Assembly: GCA_003157315.1 (NCBI GenBank)
Contig: PMJE01000309.1
Span: 1-7,853, forward strand
Origin: Myxococcales bacterium
Lineage (GTDB): Bacteria; Myxococcota; Polyangia; Fen-1088
Direction: 5' to 3'
Length of the DNA stretch: 7,853 bases
A model generated the notes under the pieces. The model had not been told where the DNA came from and searched no databases. It saw only the letters and a program-made list of their open reading frames with translations. The position numbers and the translations under genes were made by a program. Of the stretch, positions 5,946 to 7,853 are shown piece after piece (positions within the stretch are counted from its first letter, which is position 1; the number at the start of each line of letters is the position of its first letter).

Positions 5946-7853
5946 CTACCTTTCGCCCACCGGCTCGCGTACTAGGGCGAGCAGACCAAGCAGGGGGATG
6001 CGCGCCCAGGTCGGCCGGTGATTGAGCTCATAGTCGAGCTCGTAGAACGCCTTGCCCACCAGAAAGGCGTCGAGCACTCGGGCAAGGCTGTTGCTGTCCG
6101 CCGGGAGGAAAGCCGCGTTGGCCGCAACCGTGCGGTAGCTGGCCAGAAACGCCGCCGAGGCGGATTTCGACCACAGGCGCGCCCAGGGCTCCAGCGTGTC
6201 AGCGTCCTGCGGCCGTCGCGCCAGATAGCTCGCCAGGGCGGCGCGGGCGGCGTAGCTGAAAGAGCGCAGCATGCCCGCCACGTCCTTGAGCGGCGACTGC
6301 ATCGCGCGCCGTTCTTCGGGCGAGCGCGCCGGCTCGCCCTCGAAGTCCAGCACCACGAAATCGCCGCGCACCCGCAGTACCTGGCCCAGATGGAAGTCGC
6401 CGTGTATGCGGATCTTCTGCAAGATCGCCTCGGTCTCTTCCAGACGGCGGAAAACCTCCAGCACCTGCCGGCGCCGGGCTAGGAGCAGTCCCACCAACTC
6501 GACCAGGTCGTCGGGAAGCGCGGCCAGGCGTGACTTCAACCCGTCGAGTGCGTCGCTCGCCCGCTCGCGGAACTGATGGGCCAAAAGGCTGAGATCGCTC
6601 TTGTCGAGAGGCTGGGGCCGGAAGGCTGGATCCTCGCTCTGCACCGCCAGTGCCAGGTGCATCTCAGCCGTGCGCCGGCCGAGCGTGGCCACTGCTTCGA
6701 GGTACAAGCCCATGCTGGCGGTGACCGCTTCAGGCAGCCGCTCCTCGGAGAGCAACAGGATCGGGCGCTTGCCGGCCTCGATGATGGTGGGCGGCGCTGG
6801 CTCCACCGCGTGGGCTTCGTAGTACAGGCGCAACTCCTCCAGCGACCAGGTCCAGCCGTCGCCCTGGTTGGCCACCAGCTCCTGCAACATGCCCAGGGTG
6901 AAGCGGGCGCCCTGCTGATCGACAAACTCCAAGGCCCCGGCAAAACGCGGGATCTGGGAAAAGCCGCACCTTTCCGACAGGTGTTGCACCATCTCGCAAT
7001 CCGGGTTGGGTCCGCTGTTCGGCCGGCGGAAGAGCTTGAGAATCAACTTCTCGCCATAGCGAATTGAGGTGTTGCTCTGCTCCGCGGTACTGCAACTGGC
7101 CGGCAGCACCTCGCCGGAGTCGCCGCGCAGGGTGCTGGCTAGACGCCCGGGCACCCCCGCCAGCGCGCCTCCCTCGAAGCGCAGGCTCTCGCCGCGTTCG
7201 ATCACGCCGAGCAGCCATTGGCAGAAACCGTCATCCACTGCGGCGTCGAAGAACGCGCCCTGGCCGCCCTGGCAGGTGGCAAGCAGGGCATCGCGGTGTT
7301 TGTCGCGCATCCCCAGCATGCGATCAGTGGGCACGTGCACGAGAGGAACGAAATACGATTCCTGCTCGCCTTCGGCGTAGCGCACGTCGAGCAGCAAGAG
7401 CGCCGCGGCCAGATCGGGCAGGTCGGCGAAGTCGCTCACCGAAACCGAATCGATCACCCGCGACTTGCGCCCGAACCAGCGTTGGCGCATGAGGAAGGGA
7501 GCGAGCAGCCGCTCGAAGGCCGCGCGGGTTGGCACGGCCAGGGCTTCGCGCAGGCTGCCCGCGGCCAGCACCGGCTCGCCCGGCTCGCCGTCGAGATCGC
7601 GCAGCGGCGCCGCCGGCGCGTGCAGTTCGAACCACAGGTACCCGTACGGCCCCAGGGTCAGACGATAGGGTTCGCGTTGGATGGGCGGGAATTCCACGTA
7701 GCCCAGCATCTCAACCGGAACCACGCCCTCGAAACGGGCCAGGTCCAGTTCCACCGGCTGGGCAAAACGCGACAGGTTGGCCACGCACAGGATCTGCTCC
7801 TTTTCGGAAAGGCGTAGGTAGGCCAGGATCTTGCGGTTGGACGGCCGCAGGAA
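5946..7853 (-). CDS. treS: Trehalose synthase-maltokinase fusion, C-terminal part (TreS C-domain + Mak), 5' truncated
   Basis: The frame is open to the right edge of the window; 635 residues are visible of a fusion usually near 1,100. The GTG at 7784 is internal: the 23 codons upstream of it read FLRPSNRKILAYLR...QILC, which join the TreS C-terminal beta domain. Visible residues 24-76 continue it (NLSRFAQPVELDL, GYVEFPP, LTLGPYGYLWFEL). The maltokinase part starts near 110. It shows FLMRQRWFGRKSR (120-132), a phosphate/ATP-binding region with SNTSIRYGEKLILKLFRR (260-277), catalytic HGDFHLGQVL (484-493) and metal-binding DFEGEP (503-508). All expected kinase motifs are intact. TreS interconverts trehalose and maltose; Mak phosphorylates maltose to maltose-1-phosphate, the donor used by GlgE to build alpha-glucan. 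GlgE is not in the window but could lie upstream. The TreS catalytic barrel is outside the window. Just 3 bp separate its stop from the glycosyltransferase start. Confidence 0.95.
   Translation of the reverse strand, partial: FLRPSNRKILAYLRLSEKEQILCVANLSRFAQPVELDLARFEGVVPVEMLGYVEFPPIQREPYRLTLGPYGYLWFELHAPAAPLRDLDGEPGEPVLAAGSLREALAVPTRAAFERLLAPFLMRQRWFGRKSRVIDSVSVSDFADLPDLAAALLLLDVRYAEGEQESYFVPLVHVPTDRMLGMRDKHRDALLATCQGGQGAFFDAAVDDGFCQWLLGVIERGESLRFEGGALAGVPGRLASTLRGDSGEVLPASCSTAEQSNTSIRYGEKLILKLFRRPNSGPNPDCEMVQHLSERCGFSQIPRFAGALEFVDQQGARFTLGMLQELVANQGDGWTWSLEELRLYYEAHAVEPAPPTIIEAGKRPILLLSEERLPEAVTASMGLYLEAVATLGRRTAEMHLALAVQSEDPAFRPQPLDKSDLSLLAHQFRERASDALDGLKSRLAALPDDLVELVGLLLARRRQVLEVFRRLEETEAILQKIRIHGDFHLGQVLRVRGDFVVLDFEGEPARSPEERRAMQSPLKDVAGMLRSFSYAARAALASYLARRPQDADTLEPWARLWSKSASAAFLASYRTVAANAAFLPADSNSLARVLDAFLVGKAFYELDYELNHRPTWARIPLLGLLALVREPVGER
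5949..5954 (-). promoter_or_regulatory. Ribosome binding site of the glycosyltransferase gene
   Basis: On the minus strand this reads GAAAGG, 6 bases before GTG 5942. It sits within the last codons of the TreS-maltokinase gene and supports the GTG start and translational coupling. Confidence 0.65.

Noticed and set aside
5058..5975. Plus-strand open frame of 305 codons opposite the glycosyltransferase
   Set aside because: It is antisense to a gene with clear GT-A motifs, and its composition is typical of an antisense shadow.
7782..7784. GTG at 7784 (minus strand) as the start of a stand-alone maltokinase
   Set aside because: The frame stays open to the window edge, and the 23 upstream codons continue the TreS C-terminal domain, so the gene is a truncated TreS-Mak fusion.

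Overview
The window is GC-rich, gene-dense DNA (six genes, two truncated by the window edges, no non-coding gap over 30 bp). It carries two convergent gene clusters. I see no RNA genes, mobile elements, CRISPR arrays or long repeats. The hybrid histidine kinase next to several HDOD proteins, the resemblance of the second HDOD protein to ones I associate with myxobacteria, and the TreS-maltokinase fusion all suggest a free-living, signalling-rich bacterium, perhaps Myxococcota or another former deltaproteobacterium. That assignment is an inference from memory and is weak.

Left half, plus strand (1-3942): a signalling operon. It starts with the 3' end of a hybrid histidine kinase (HATPase plus C-terminal receiver). 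Three different HDOD-domain proteins follow. Gaps are 6 bp and 18 bp, and the last junction is a 4-bp GTGA overlap, so one transcript is likely. The three HDOD domains keep different subsets of the HD-type metal ligands, nearly complete in the first and eroded in the second and third. The third has an extra C-terminal domain that looks like a degenerate PilZ domain. No DNA-binding protein is visible, so the HDOD proteins are the natural candidates for carrying the kinase output.

Right half, minus strand (3948-7853): a carbohydrate or osmolyte operon, read right to left. It starts with the 3' end of a trehalose synthase-maltokinase fusion (trehalose to maltose to maltose-1-phosphate). Next comes a GT-A glycosyltransferase resembling glucosylglycerate/mannosylglycerate-type enzymes, with apparent changes at acidic active-site positions. 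Last is a small five-helix membrane protein of the TM-helix-repeat (MscS-related, CmpX-like) type. Gaps are 3 and 30 bp, each holding or preceded by a good ribosome binding site. Together they suggest alpha-glucan or compatible-solute metabolism coupled to osmotic stress.

The two operons meet tail to tail with only 5 bp between stop codons and no recognisable terminator.
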